This document shows positions 1 through 9,079 of a stretch of DNA of 64,000 nucleotides, in pieces. Numbering within the stretch: the first letter of the stretch is position 1; every line of letters starts with the position of its first letter. The stretch comes from Gammaproteobacteria bacterium. GTDB lineage: Bacteria > Pseudomonadota > Gammaproteobacteria > Xanthomonadales > SZUA-36. Both the position numbers and the translations under genes were made by a program. The notes beneath the pieces are model-generated. The model worked only from the letters and a program-made list of their open reading frames with translations, made no database searches and was not told the DNA's origin. The stretch covers positions 1 to 64,000 of the forward strand of contig JAUIBE010000009.1 of the NCBI GenBank assembly GCA_030428105.1, read 5' to 3'.

Positions 1-39
1 TTCCCCAAGTTTTAGCTGCTGAACCAACAGGGTCGATTG

Positions 40-1188
40 ATGAATTACGGGGTAACCATTGCCGGCGTTATCGCCGCACTTGTCGTTGTTACGGGCTGCG
101 GCCCATCCGAGGCGCCGCCCGAGGCGGCCCCTCCCGCGGTTGAATACAAAGAGGTCCGGCCCGGCGCCGTGGCCCTCACTTCCGAGTTCGTGGCCCGAAC
201 GCGCGCCCAGGAAGACGCCGAAATTCGACCGCGCATCACTGGCAACATCATTGAGCGAGACTTCGAAGAGGGCATGGAGGTGGAGAAAGACGCCTTGCTC
301 TTCAAGATTGATCCGCGCCCCTACCAGGCCACCCTCGAGTCGGCGCAGGCCTCGCTGGCCAACGCCGAGTCTTCGCTGGATGTGGCGGAAAAAAACCTGA
401 CCCGCGGCAAGGAGCTGGTGCCCCAGGGCTTTATCAGCCAGTCCGAACTGGACAAGCTGAGCGACGAGAAGAACCGCGCCCAGGCCTCGGTGCAGTCGGC
501 CCAGGCCGCACTGGAACAGGCCCGTCTTGACCTGGAGTTCACCGAGATCCGCGCACCGTTTTTCGGCACCGCCGGACGCTCAAACTTCAGCATCGGCGAC
601 CTGGTCAGCCCCTCGAGCGGGCCGCTGGTGACGCTGGTACAGCGCGACCCGATGCTGGTCGACTTCGACGTCGATGAGCAGTCGCTGGCCGAAGCCATGC
701 AGGCCAACCAACGCCGCACCGCTGCCGGCGAAGAGCCGATTCACTACATTCCGCGGCTCAAGCTGATTTCCGGGGACATGTACCCACACGATGGCACCAT
801 CGACTACGCCAACAATCGGGTGAACAGCGCCACCGGCACGATTACCGTGACCGCCAGCTTTCCCAACCCCGACAACACCCTGCTGCCCGGCCAGTTCGGC
901 CGCATCATCGTGCAGATGGGCGAATCGCAGATGCGCCTGACCATTCCCCAGCCGGCCGTGCTGGAGGATATGCAGGGCCGCTACGTCTATGTCATCGAGG
1001 ATGACAACACCGTGCGCCGCCAGAACGTCACGCTGGGGCAGCGCGAGGGCGTTGACTGGGTGGTGGAAGAAGGCCTGGATGAGGGCGACAAGGTGATCGT
1101 CAACGGCATCCAGAAAGTACGCCAGGGCATGACCGTCAGCGCCACGCCGGTGCAGTCGACGGCCTTCGTTGAAGAAGACTCCGACTGA
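40..1188 (+). CDS. RND efflux periplasmic adaptor lipoprotein (AcrA/MexE-like)
   Basis: Membrane-fusion subunit of a tripartite RND efflux pump, linking the inner-membrane pump to an outer-membrane channel. The N-terminus is a lipoprotein signal ending in VTGC (residues about 18-21), so the mature protein should be lipid-anchored at the inner membrane. A biotinyl-lipoyl half (IRPRITGNI, about 60-75), a helical hairpin (about 95-160), the second lipoyl half ([13 protein letters not shown]) and a C-terminal beta-barrel follow, giving 382 aa, usual for the family. A TTG lies one codon upstream (37), but the ATG at 40 is the more natural start. The pump gene begins 8 bp downstream, so the two are one operon. 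No outer-membrane factor is adjacent; a TolC homologue lies at 33.2 kb. Substrate cannot be read from the sequence. Confidence 0.93.
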   Translation: MNYGVTIAGVIAALVVVTGCGPSEAPPEAAPPAVEYKEVRPGAVALTSEFVARTRAQEDAEIRPRITGNIIERDFEEGMEVEKDALLFKIDPRPYQATLESAQASLANAESSLDVAEKNLTRGKELVPQGFISQSELDKLSDEKNRAQASVQSAQAALEQARLDLEFTEIRAPFFGTAGRSNFSIGDLVSPSSGPLVTLVQRDPMLVDFDVDEQSLAEAMQANQRRTAAGEEPIHYIPRLKLISGDMYPHDGTIDYANNRVNSATGTITVTASFPNPDNTLLPGQFGRIIVQMGESQMRLTIPQPAVLEDMQGRYVYVIEDDNTVRRQNVTLGQREGVDWVVEEGLDEGDKVIVNGIQKVRQGMTVSATPVQSTAFVEEDSD

Positions 1189-1196
1189 GCGCCGGG

Positions 1197-4100
1197 ATGA
1201 TTAGCGAAACCTATATCCAGCGCCCCAAGCTCGCGATGGTGATTGCCATCGTGATTGTACTGGCCGGCGCCATTTCCATTCCGCTGCTGCCGGTTGACGA
1301 GTTTCCCGATATCACCCCGCCGCAGGTGATGGTCAACACCAGCTTCCCGGGCGCCAACGCCCAGACCCTGGTCGACTCGGTGGCCGGGCCGATTGAACAG
1401 CAGGTCAACGGCGTGGAAGACATGCTCTACATGGAGTCGACCAGCGCCAACGACGGCAGTTACAGCCTGCGCGTCACCTTCGATTACGGCGTTGACCCCG
1501 ACCAGGCCCAGGTCAACGTGCAGAACCTGGTGAGTACGGCCGAGCCGTTGTTGCCCGAAGAGGTGAAACGCCAGGGCGTGCAGGTGCTGAAACAAAGCAC
1601 CAACATGCTGATGGTGATCAACGTTTATTCACCGGAAGGCAGCCTCACGCCCGAGTTCATTTCCAACTACAGCTCGATCAACGTGGCCGATGTGCTGTCA
1701 CGCATCAAGGGTGTATCCGAGGCCCAGAACATGGGCGCGCTCGATTACGGCATGCGCGTGTGGCTGGACCCCGACCGCCTGGCGGCGCTCAACCTCACCT
1801 CCGATGACGTGGTGAACGCCATCCGCGAACAGAACGTTGAAGTAGCGGCTGGCCAGATCGGCAGTCCGCCGGTTCCGGCCGGGCAGCAGTTCCAGTACAC
1901 CCTCACTACCCAGGGGCGCCTGACCACGGTGGAAGAGTTTTCCCGCATCGTGGTGCGTTCCGGCGAAGACCAGGGGCTGGTGTACCTGCGTGATATCGCC
2001 CGCATTGAGCTGGGTTCGCAAAGTTACTCCTGGTACGGCGAGCTCGATGGCAAACCCTCGGCGGTGATCGCCATCTACAAGCTGCCGGATGCCAATGCGC
2101 TGGACGTGGCCACCAATATCGCCGAGCGCATGGAGGAATTGAAAGCCGAATTCCCCGACGACCTCGACTACGGCATTCTCTACGACACCACCCGCTACAT
2201 TCGTATCTCGATCGACGAGGTGGTGCGCACGCTGTTCGAGGCCGTGCTGCTGGTTGTGCTGGTGGTGTTTGTCTTCCTCGGCAACTGGCGCGCTACGCTG
2301 GTACCCACCATCACCATCCCGGTCAGCCTGGTCGGCACCTTCGCCTTCATGCTGGCGACCGGCATGAGCATCAACACGGTGTCGCTGTTCGGCCTGATCC
2401 TGGCCATCGGCGTGGTGGTGGATGACGCCATTATCGTGATCGAGAATACCGAGCGGCATGTACGCGAGGGCTTGAGCGGCAAGGAGGCGGCGATCAAGTC
2501 GATGCGCGAGGTGACCGGGCCGATTGTCGCCACCACCCTGGTGCTGCTGGCAGTGTTTATCCCGGTGACCCTGATGCCCGGCATCAGCGGTTCGCTGTAC
2601 CGCCAGTTCGCGGCTACCATCTCGGTGGCGGTGGTGATCTCGATGATCAACGCGCTGACGCTCAGCCCGGCGCTTTCCGCCATCCTGCTGAGCAAGCACC
2701 ACGAACCGCGCGGCCTGCTGGCGAAATTTTCCCGCTTGCTGGATCGCGCCACCGAGCGCTACCAGCGCATGGTGCGCCCCACGGTTCGCCGCCTGCCGGT
2801 GAGTGGCGCGGCTTACGTGGTCCTCATCGGCGTGATCGTGTTCCTGCTGATGCGCCTGCCCACGGCTTTTGTTCCCAACGAGGACAAGGGCGCGTTTTTC
2901 GTCGACCTGCAGCTTCCCGATGGCGCCTCGCTGGAACGCACCGAGGCGGTGGTGGAGCAGATGACCAGCCTCATCGGATCCGACCCGGAAGTCTCGCACG
3001 TGGTGACGGTGACTGGCTTTTCCATCCTCAAAGGCGTGGTCAGCACCAACAGTGCATTCTTTATCGCGGTGCTTAAAGACTGGGAAGACCGGCCAGAGCG
3101 CGCGCAGAACCTGCGCGCCGTGGCCACCCGCGTGCAGGGGCAGTTGCTGGCAGTTCCCGGTGGTACTGCGCTGGTGTTCGCACCACCGCCCATACCCGGT
3201 GTTGGCAATGTTTCCGGCCTCGACTACCGCCTGGTGGACAGCCTGGGCCGACCACCGGCTGACCTGGCCGCGGTGGCGCTCACGGTGGTGACCAAGGCCA
3301 ACGAGGCGCCCGAAATCGCCCAGGCCTTCACCAGCTTTCGCGCCGCGATTCCGCAGATCGAGGTCGAGGTGGACCGCGTCAAGGTCAAGGACCAGGGCAT
3401 TCCGCTAAGCAGCGTCTACAGCACCCTGCAGGCGATGCTGGGCTCGCTGTACGTCAACGACTTCAACCTGTTTGGCCGAACCTTCCGGGTGATGGTGCAG
3501 GCCGATGGCGCGTTTCGCGACAGCGAGGAAGACATCGACCGGCTGCACGTGCGCAACAACAACGGCGACATGGTGCCGCTATCCACCCTGATCAACACCA
3601 GGCCCGTGCTGGGGCCGGAGATGCTCAACCGCTACAACCTGCAGAACTCGGTCACCATCAACGCCATCCCGGCGCCCGGTTACAGCGAATCGCAAGCGCT
3701 GGCGGTGATGGAACGGATTTCGGCTGAGCAGTTACCGGCAGGCTACAGCTATGAATGGTCGGGCGTGACTTACCAGTCGCTGGCAGCCGGCAACCTGGCG
3801 CCAATCATCTTCAGCCTGGCGCTGGTGTTCGTTTACCTGTTCCTGGTGGGGCAGTATGAAAGCTGGCTGATCCCGGGAGCTATCCTGCTGTCGGTTCCGT
3901 TTGCCATGATCGGCGCCTTCCTGGGGCTTAGCGTGCTGGGAATCGCGCTCAACCTCTACGCCCAGATCGGCTTGATACTACTAGCCGGCATGGCCGCAAA
4001 AACCGCCATCCTGGTGGTGGAGTTTGCCAAGGAACTGCGCGAGCGCGAAGGCCGCAGCGTAATGGACGCCGCGGTGGAAGCGGCCGGTTTGCGTTTTCGC

Positions 4101-4316
4101 GCCGTGCTGATGACTGCACTTTCTTTCATCCTCGGCGTGCTGCCCCTGGTGCTGGCTTCCGGCGCCGGCGCAGCATCACGCGTCTCTCTGGGCGCCACGG
4201 TATTTTTCGGGATGATTGCTTCTGCGATTGTCGGCACGATGATGGTGCCGGCCTGTTTCGCCGGGGTGCAATACCTGCGCGAAAAGCTGAAGGGCTCGCC
4301 GGACACCGCTGGGTAG
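1197..4316 (+). CDS. RND family efflux permease (AcrB/MexF-like)
   Basis: Proton-driven inner-membrane drug/solute exporter of the hydrophobe/amphiphile efflux class. The 1039-aa length fits the family. It opens with the typical first transmembrane helix and periplasmic start ([14 protein letters not shown]). The transmembrane-4 motif [17 protein letters not shown] carries the paired Asp residues of the proton relay (about residue 405), and the C-terminal half has [16 protein letters not shown] with the relay Lys. Two large periplasmic loops (about 40-335 and 560-870) match the pore and docking domains. It begins 8 bp after the adaptor stop, so co-expression is likely. It ends facing a structured intergenic region and a convergent regulator gene. 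Drug class is unknown. Confidence 0.95.
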   Translation: MISETYIQRPKLAMVIAIVIVLAGAISIPLLPVDEFPDITPPQVMVNTSFPGANAQTLVDSVAGPIEQQVNGVEDMLYMESTSANDGSYSLRVTFDYGVDPDQAQVNVQNLVSTAEPLLPEEVKRQGVQVLKQSTNMLMVINVYSPEGSLTPEFISNYSSINVADVLSRIKGVSEAQNMGALDYGMRVWLDPDRLAALNLTSDDVVNAIREQNVEVAAGQIGSPPVPAGQQFQYTLTTQGRLTTVEEFSRIVVRSGEDQGLVYLRDIARIELGSQSYSWYGELDGKPSAVIAIYKLPDANALDVATNIAERMEELKAEFPDDLDYGILYDTTRYIRISIDEVVRTLFEAVLLVVLVVFVFLGNWRATLVPTITIPVSLVGTFAFMLATGMSINTVSLFGLILAIGVVVDDAIIVIENTERHVREGLSGKEAAIKSMREVTGPIVATTLVLLAVFIPVTLMPGISGSLYRQFAATISVAVVISMINALTLSPALSAILLSKHHEPRGLLAKFSRLLDRATERYQRMVRPTVRRLPVSGAAYVVLIGVIVFLLMRLPTAFVPNEDKGAFFVDLQLPDGASLERTEAVVEQMTSLIGSDPEVSHVVTVTGFSILKGVVSTNSAFFIAVLKDWEDRPERAQNLRAVATRVQGQLLAVPGGTALVFAPPPIPGVGNVSGLDYRLVDSLGRPPADLAAVALTVVTKANEAPEIAQAFTSFRAAIPQIEVEVDRVKVKDQGIPLSSVYSTLQAMLGSLYVNDFNLFGRTFRVMVQADGAFRDSEEDIDRLHVRNNNGDMVPLSTLINTRPVLGPEMLNRYNLQNSVTINAIPAPGYSESQALAVMERISAEQLPAGYSYEWSGVTYQSLAAGNLAPIIFSLALVFVYLFLVGQYESWLIPGAILLSVPFAMIGAFLGLSVLGIALNLYAQIGLILLAGMAAKTAILVVEFAKELREREGRSVMDAAVEAAGLRFRAVLMTALSFILGVLPLVLASGAGAASRVSLGATVFFGMIASAIVGTMMVPACFAGVQYLREKLKGSPDTAG

Positions 4317-4324
4317 ACCGCGTT

Positions 4325-4632
4325 TGAAAAGAGGAGGGGCGGGCTGTGTGTGGGTCCCGCCCCTCCGCGCGACCGGGCGTGCATCATGCCACCCGAACCG
4401 CACCCGCTCCCTGCACCACCGCAAGCGTTTGGACATTGCGTCCAACATGTCAAGGCAACGGGACATGTGTCGCTGAACGGTGGTGGCAACCAGCCAATCC
4501 TGGCCGCCGTGTGCAAGCAGGTCACCGCACCAACCCAAAGCACTCCTGCAACACCCCGCTTATTAGTCGTACTTCTTGGGGGCTATAAGCCGAAACGCTA
4601 TTGAGCCGGGCGCCTGACCCGCGGGCCCGGGC
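4325..4632 (-). ncRNA. Candidate structured small RNA between the pump and the LuxR-type regulator
   Basis: This stretch lies between two convergent genes and has no convincing reading frame. Seen directly: several consecutive hairpins (4429-4445, 6-bp stem; 4445-4468, 7-bp stem; 4482-4508, 6-bp stem with one G-U pair) and a terminator-like stem at 4333-4366. A promoter with a 17-bp spacer sits just upstream on the minus strand (4639-4667), which would give a transcript of about 300 nt ending at the terminator. That it is transcribed is inference. An alternative is the remnant of a group II intron 3' end, because the minus strand carries a GAGC...GGGTGC / GCACGCCC-GGTC arrangement resembling domain V, but the inner sequence does not fit. 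Confidence 0.4.
4331..4366 (-). terminator. Hairpin terminator reading leftward
   Basis: A perfect 11-bp GC-rich stem (4333-4343 with 4356-4366) has a 12-nt loop. On the minus strand it is followed by TCTTTTC, a short U-rich tail, so it should terminate leftward transcription. On the plus strand there is no U tract, though the stem could still protect the 3' end of the pump mRNA. Confidence 0.55.
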
Positions 4633-4638
4633 AGGCGC

Positions 4639-4667
4639 AATCTAGGGACATGAACAAATGGAGACAA
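4639..4667 (-). promoter_or_regulatory. Predicted sigma70 promoter for the candidate small RNA
   Basis: On the minus strand, TTGTCT (4662-4667) and TAGATT (4639-4644) each match four of six consensus positions and are separated by exactly 17 bp. Transcription would start near 4632 and run left into the structured region. Two palindromes lie immediately upstream (4675-4715). Confidence 0.4.
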
Positions 4668-4674
4668 TTGGGGA

Positions 4675-4715
4675 GGCCCCTAGGGGCCGGTCCTGGCGCA
4701 TAGGGGATACCCCTA
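4675..4715. promoter_or_regulatory. Paired CCCCTA/TAGGGG palindromes, possible operator
   Basis: A perfect 14-bp palindrome GGCCCCTAGGGGCC (4675-4688) and a second one, TAGGGG-ATA-CCCCTA (4701-4715), share the same half-site. They lie just upstream of the predicted minus-strand promoter, centred about 50 and 76 bp before its start point, and 41 bp from the stop codon of the LuxR-type regulator. TACCCCT (4708-4714) also resembles the heptamers bound by NarL-class HTH domains. Binding by the neighbouring regulator is inference. Confidence 0.4.
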
Positions 4716-4755
4716 AGGCCTGACCAAAACATGAAAAATCAGTGGTTTGCTGGCC

Positions 4756-7491
4756 TCACTCTTGCGGTGAAACGAGTCTCGCCCGCACCGCCAGCCGCAC
4801 CAAGCCCGGCACATCGTGGATGTTCACCCGCTCCATCAGGTTGGCGCGGTGCGCTTCTACGGTCTTGATGCTGACCTCCAGGATGTCGGCGATCTCGCGA
4901 GTAGAGTGGCCCTCGGCAATCAACTGCAACACTTCCTTCTGCCGCGGCGTCAGCATGGAGAGCTCGGTTTTGCCGCCCAGGGCCTGCTCCAGGGCCTGCT
5001 CACGCGCCTTGGCCAGGCGGCGAATTTCAAACGCATGGCGGCTCTTGCGTCGCAGCTTGACGCTGTGAAGCTGGAATCCGATTGCGGCCAGCAGTAGAGC
5101 AACGCCCAGCCAAAACCACGCGGTGTACCAGAACGGCGCAACGATGTTCAGCTCCAGCGTATCGGACTCTCCCCAGCGGCCAAACACATCGCGCCCGCGC
5201 GCCTGGAACGCATACTCGCCAGGCGGAAGGCCGTGAACGATTACCCGGTGCTGGCGGCCGACATCGGTCCACGCCGCCTCGGGATGCAGGCGGTAGCCGT
5301 ATTCGTGGGCGGCCTCGGAGAAATCCAGCGCGGCGTATTCCAGCGTCACGATGTTGCCGTAAGGCACGGCCAGGCGGCCATCCACCGGCCACACGCGACT
5401 GGGCTGCTCTTTGCGAACCGCCGTCTGGATGCGGGTGATGCGCACCGGCGCCGGTTCCCGTTCAATCAGCAGGCTGCCCTTTTCGATGCTCAACAGGCCC
5501 TCGACCGAGCCGAAGTAGATGTAGCGATCATCCGCTGCCGATGCGTTGGTATTGAAGTGACTGACCGGCAGGCCGGACGCCGCCACGAAATTCGCCACCC
5601 GGCCCGACCCGGGGTGAAAGCGGGATACGCCGTGGCGGGTGCTGAGCCAGAATGACTCGTCAAGGTCTTCCTCGATGGCCATCACGCCGTTGCGCAGCAA
5701 ACCGTGGCTTTCGTCGAAACGCTCGAAGCCCTGTACTTGTCCGCTTTCGTCTTCCACCACGCGGGCAATGCCGCCGCCATCGGTTGCCACCCAGACACGC
5801 CCGCGGCGGTCTCGCTGCAACGCCGTTACCCGGTGCTGGCCCAGGCTTGGGCCGGGTTTCGCCTCGGGCCCAAACCGCTCGCAGGACCAGGGTGTCTTTC
5901 GGCAACGGTTCAGCCCGCTGGAGCGGGTGCCAACCCAAAGCCGCGCCGGGGGGTCATCCAGCAGGGCAGTAATGTAGTTGCCGCTGATGGAGTCCGGATT
6001 GGCCGGGTCGTGAACATAGCGATCGAAAGCCTGGCCGCCCGGCGCCCGGTAGTAGAGCCCTGCCCCGCCAACCGCCAACCACAGGCCGCCGTTGGGCTCG
6101 GTGAGCAAGTCATTGACATAGCCTTCCCCCAGTGCGCCGGCGACATCCGGGTTGTGGCTTTCAAAGCGGGTTTCGCCGCCAAGGGGGTCGAAGTTGTACA
6201 GGCCACTGGTGCCGCCGGCGAGCAGCCGGTCCTGGCGTGTCGCGGCCAGGCTGAGGATTCCGGAGGTGGCCAGGCGTTCTTGCGGGTCGGCCAGCGTTTG
6301 AGCGGCCCTTGTTTCAACATCAACACGGTACGGACCGCCGCCAAATGTGCCGACAAACGGCCTGCCCGCCTGGTCGGAGGCCATGACCGCGGTGGTGTTA
6401 CGAATGGAAAGACCGCCCTGGTTGGTATCGCCGCCAACCAGGCTGAATGGCAGGTCGGTCAGGGCAGCGCGAAAGACCCCGCCGCCCCAGGTGCCGATAA
6501 ACACCAGGTTGTGTCCGATCACGGTGCTGACCTGGGGCAGCGAAGGCAGGTTGCCTTCCGTTCCCAGCTCGCCGCGGCGCGCCAACTGCCACTGGCGGGT
6601 TTGCGGGTCGATGATCACCGGCCCTTCGAAACCGGTCAGCCAGAGGCGCCCCAGCATGTCGACCGCGCCGTCGGTCACCAGCGGGTTGACCCCGTCTCCA
6701 CCCACCGCAAGGTGTTCGGCAACCCGGCCCTCGGGATGCAGCACCACCACGCCGCCACGGGTGCCCAGCCACACCTCTCCGTTGTCGAATTCGTGGACGA
6801 AAAACACGTCGTTGACGCGCTCGGCGCCTGCGGTCATGGCTGATAGGTCGTAGCGGGTGAAGCTTTGCTCCACTGCGTTCCAACGGTTGACCCCACCGCC
6901 AATGGTGGCGGCCCACAGGGTACCGGTGGGTCCGACATGAAGCGAAAACACCCAGTTGTGGGACAGCGACGCGTTGTCATCCGGGTTGTGAACAAAGACC
7001 TCGAAACGGTCTTCGCCCGGCATCATCCGCGCCAGGCCACGCTGCGTGCCTACCCACAGGCTCCCCTCGGCATCCTCCGCCATGCCATAAACACCATGGT
7101 CAGGCAGTGAATCGGGACGGGACGGGTCATGCTGGAAGTGGCTGAATCGGCCACCGGCCGGCTCGTAACGATTCAGGCCGCCGCCGTTGGTGCCAATCCA
7201 GATGGCGCCGTCGCGGGTTTCGAGCAGGCTGCGGATATCGCTGTCGCTGATGCTGTTGGACGCGTCGGGGTCAGCCTTCCAGCTTTGCGCAAGGTAGCCA
7301 TCAAAACGGAACAGGCCTTCCCGCGAAGCAACCCACAGGTAGCCATGCTGGTCGATCAGGAGATCGGAAATGACCCTGGCTTCAAGACCGCGGGAGGCGC
7401 CAACCTGCTGGTAGACCCTAGCCTCCGCCAGGCCCGCGCAAGCCAGCAGCAAGGCCAGGAGGAAAATTGCCCGACCTGGCCAACCCACCAT
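4756..7491 (-). CDS. Membrane-spanning propeller sensor with cytoplasmic LuxR-type HTH
   Basis: Predicted one-protein transmembrane regulator of 911 aa. Order: signal peptide (1-24), about a dozen two-component-regulator propeller repeats (about 30-650, recurring D-x-x-G-x-L-W-V/I-G-T), a Y_Y_Y-like Ig domain (about 690-780, ending PPGEYAFQARGRDVFGRW), one transmembrane helix (about 787-806), a basic coiled-coil linker, and a LuxR/FixJ helix-turn-helix at the end (LTPRQKEVLQLIAEGHS...IKTVEAHRANLM). There is no histidine kinase and no receiver domain, so the periplasmic signal must be passed straight to DNA binding. AAGG lies upstream of the ATG. It converges on the RND operon. Regulation of the pump or of the intergenic RNA is inferred from position only. 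Confidence 0.85.
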   Translation of the reverse strand: MVGWPGRAIFLLALLLACAGLAEARVYQQVGASRGLEARVISDLLIDQHGYLWVASREGLFRFDGYLAQSWKADPDASNSISDSDIRSLLETRDGAIWIGTNGGGLNRYEPAGGRFSHFQHDPSRPDSLPDHGVYGMAEDAEGSLWVGTQRGLARMMPGEDRFEVFVHNPDDNASLSHNWVFSLHVGPTGTLWAATIGGGVNRWNAVEQSFTRYDLSAMTAGAERVNDVFFVHEFDNGEVWLGTRGGVVVLHPEGRVAEHLAVGGDGVNPLVTDGAVDMLGRLWLTGFEGPVIIDPQTRQWQLARRGELGTEGNLPSLPQVSTVIGHNLVFIGTWGGGVFRAALTDLPFSLVGGDTNQGGLSIRNTTAVMASDQAGRPFVGTFGGGPYRVDVETRAAQTLADPQERLATSGILSLAATRQDRLLAGGTSGLYNFDPLGGETRFESHNPDVAGALGEGYVNDLLTEPNGGLWLAVGGAGLYYRAPGGQAFDRYVHDPANPDSISGNYITALLDDPPARLWVGTRSSGLNRCRKTPWSCERFGPEAKPGPSLGQHRVTALQRDRRGRVWVATDGGGIARVVEDESGQVQGFERFDESHGLLRNGVMAIEEDLDESFWLSTRHGVSRFHPGSGRVANFVAASGLPVSHFNTNASAADDRYIYFGSVEGLLSIEKGSLLIEREPAPVRITRIQTAVRKEQPSRVWPVDGRLAVPYGNIVTLEYAALDFSEAAHEYGYRLHPEAAWTDVGRQHRVIVHGLPPGEYAFQARGRDVFGRWGESDTLELNIVAPFWYTAWFWLGVALLLAAIGFQLHSVKLRRKSRHAFEIRRLAKAREQALEQALGGKTELSMLTPRQKEVLQLIAEGHSTREIADILEVSIKTVEAHRANLMERVNIHDVPGLVRLAVRARLVSPQE

Positions 7492-7518
7492 TACCTTCCC
7501 CTTGCCACCGATCGGCGT

Positions 7519-9003
7519 CTAGCCGCCCAGCCCGGCGAGGGTGAGATACTTGATCTCGATAAACTCGTCGATGCCGTACTTTGAGCCCTCGCGGCCGGTG
7601 CCGGATTCTTTCATGCCGCCGAACGGCGCCACCTCGGTGGAAAGTATGCCGTCATTGATACACACCATGCCGTAATCCAGCGCCTCGGCCACTCGCCACA
7701 CGCGGCCAATATCGCGCGCGTAGAAGTACGAGGCCAGGCCATACTCGGTGTCATTGGCCATTGCGATCACGTCTTCATCGCGCTCGAAGCGGAACACCGG
7801 CGCCAGCGGACCGAAGATTTCCTCGCGCGCGAAGGCCATGTCGGGCGTGGCGTTGCTGACCACGGTGGGTTCAAAGAACAGTTCTCCCAGGGCGTGGCGG
7901 TGACCGCCGTGGGTCACTTCTCCACCTTTTTCGAGCGCATCCTTGAGCAGGGATTCGACCTTTTCCACGGCGTTCTCGGAAATCAGGGGGCCGACACTGA
8001 CACCCTCCTCATCGCCACGGCCGACCTTCAGGCCGGCTACCGCCCGGGTGAATTTCTCGATGAAGGCGTCGTAAACCCCGTCCTGTACGTAAATACGGTT
8101 GGCGCAGACGCAGGTCTGGCCGGCGTTGCGGTACTTGGAGATGATGGCGCCCTGGACCGCGGCATCGATATCCGCATCGTCAAAAACGATGAACGGCGCG
8201 TTGCCGCCCAGCTCCATCGAAACGCGCTTCACCGTCGAAGCGCATTGGGCAATCAGCTTCTTGCCAATGGGCGTGGAGCCGGTAAACGAAAACTTGCGCA
8301 CTCCTGCGCTGGTCGTGAGCTCTTCACCGACCTCCTGGGATTTGGTGCTGGTCAGAACGTTTATAACACCGGCCGGAATGCCCGCCTCTTCGGCCAGCAC
8401 GCACAACGCAAGCGCCGACAACGGCGTTTCTGAAGCCGGTTTGCACACGAACGGGCAACCGGCAGCCAGCGCGGGCGCGGCCTTGCGGGTGATCATGGCG
8501 ATCGGGAAGTTCCACGGTGTAATCGCCGCCACCACGCCCACCGGCTGCTTGATCACCACGATACGCCGGTCGGCCATATGGGTGGGAATGACATCGCCAT
8601 AGATGCGCTTGCCTTCCTCGGCAAACCACTCGATAAACGAGGCGCCGTACGCCACTTCACCAGCGGACTCGGCCAGCGGCTTGCCCTGTTCAGCAGTCAT
8701 GATGGCGGCAAGGTCGGCCTGGTTGGCCATGATCAACTCGTACCAGCGGCGCAAAATGGTGGCGCGTTCCTTGGCGGTCTTGCCGCGCCAGTCATCCCAG
8801 GCCTGGCCGGCCGCTGCGATAGCGTCGCTGGTTTCCGCCTGGCCCAGGTTCGGAACCGTGGCGATGAGTGCGCCGTCGGCCGGGTTGGTTACCTCGAAAG
8901 TGTCGCCGTCGTTGGCGTCAACCCACTGGCCATTGATGTAGGCTTGCTCGCGCAGCAGCGTGGGGTTGTTCAGGTTCAGCGATGATTTTGCGTGGTCCAG
9001 CAT
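7519..9003 (-). CDS. gabD: NAD(P)-dependent succinate-semialdehyde dehydrogenase
   Basis: Oxidises succinate semialdehyde to succinate in the GABA shunt. The 494-aa protein has the aldehyde dehydrogenase fold with ITPWNFPIAMITRK, the cofactor-site FTGSTPIGK, the catalytic Glu in MELGGNAPF and the catalytic Cys in NAGQTCVCANR. The GQTCVCANR form and the C-terminal FGGMKESGTGREGSKYGI are typical of GabD rather than other ALDHs. There is no GABA transaminase beside it. It sits 76 bp downstream of mnmE on the same strand, where many relatives have mnmG, so it may be read through from mnmE or have its own promoter in that gap. Confidence 0.92.
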   Translation of the reverse strand: MLDHAKSSLNLNNPTLLREQAYINGQWVDANDGDTFEVTNPADGALIATVPNLGQAETSDAIAAAGQAWDDWRGKTAKERATILRRWYELIMANQADLAAIMTAEQGKPLAESAGEVAYGASFIEWFAEEGKRIYGDVIPTHMADRRIVVIKQPVGVVAAITPWNFPIAMITRKAAPALAAGCPFVCKPASETPLSALALCVLAEEAGIPAGVINVLTSTKSQEVGEELTTSAGVRKFSFTGSTPIGKKLIAQCASTVKRVSMELGGNAPFIVFDDADIDAAVQGAIISKYRNAGQTCVCANRIYVQDGVYDAFIEKFTRAVAGLKVGRGDEEGVSVGPLISENAVEKVESLLKDALEKGGEVTHGGHRHALGELFFEPTVVSNATPDMAFAREEIFGPLAPVFRFERDEDVIAMANDTEYGLASYFYARDIGRVWRVAEALDYGMVCINDGILSTEVAPFGGMKESGTGREGSKYGIDEFIEIKYLTLAGLGG

Positions 9004-9079
9004 GGGGTGGTCTTTATCCTTGAGTGGGCCAACTACCTTCCGATTTCACCGCCAGGTTGTCAACAGCCAGGTTGGTGGC

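Noticed and set aside
1698-2999. Large minus-strand frame of 433 codons opposite the RND pump gene.
   Set aside because: High GC content makes antisense frames long; the composition (His/Gln/Gly-rich) is not protein-like and the plus-strand gene is certain.
4317-4755. Small protein frames in the region between the pump and the regulator.
   Set aside because: Several overlapping frames exist on both strands, none with conserved motifs, and the region is dominated by inverted repeats.
5704-6843. 379-codon plus-strand frame opposite the propeller regulator.
   Set aside because: A shadow frame with no recognisable domain; the minus-strand gene is fully supported by motifs.
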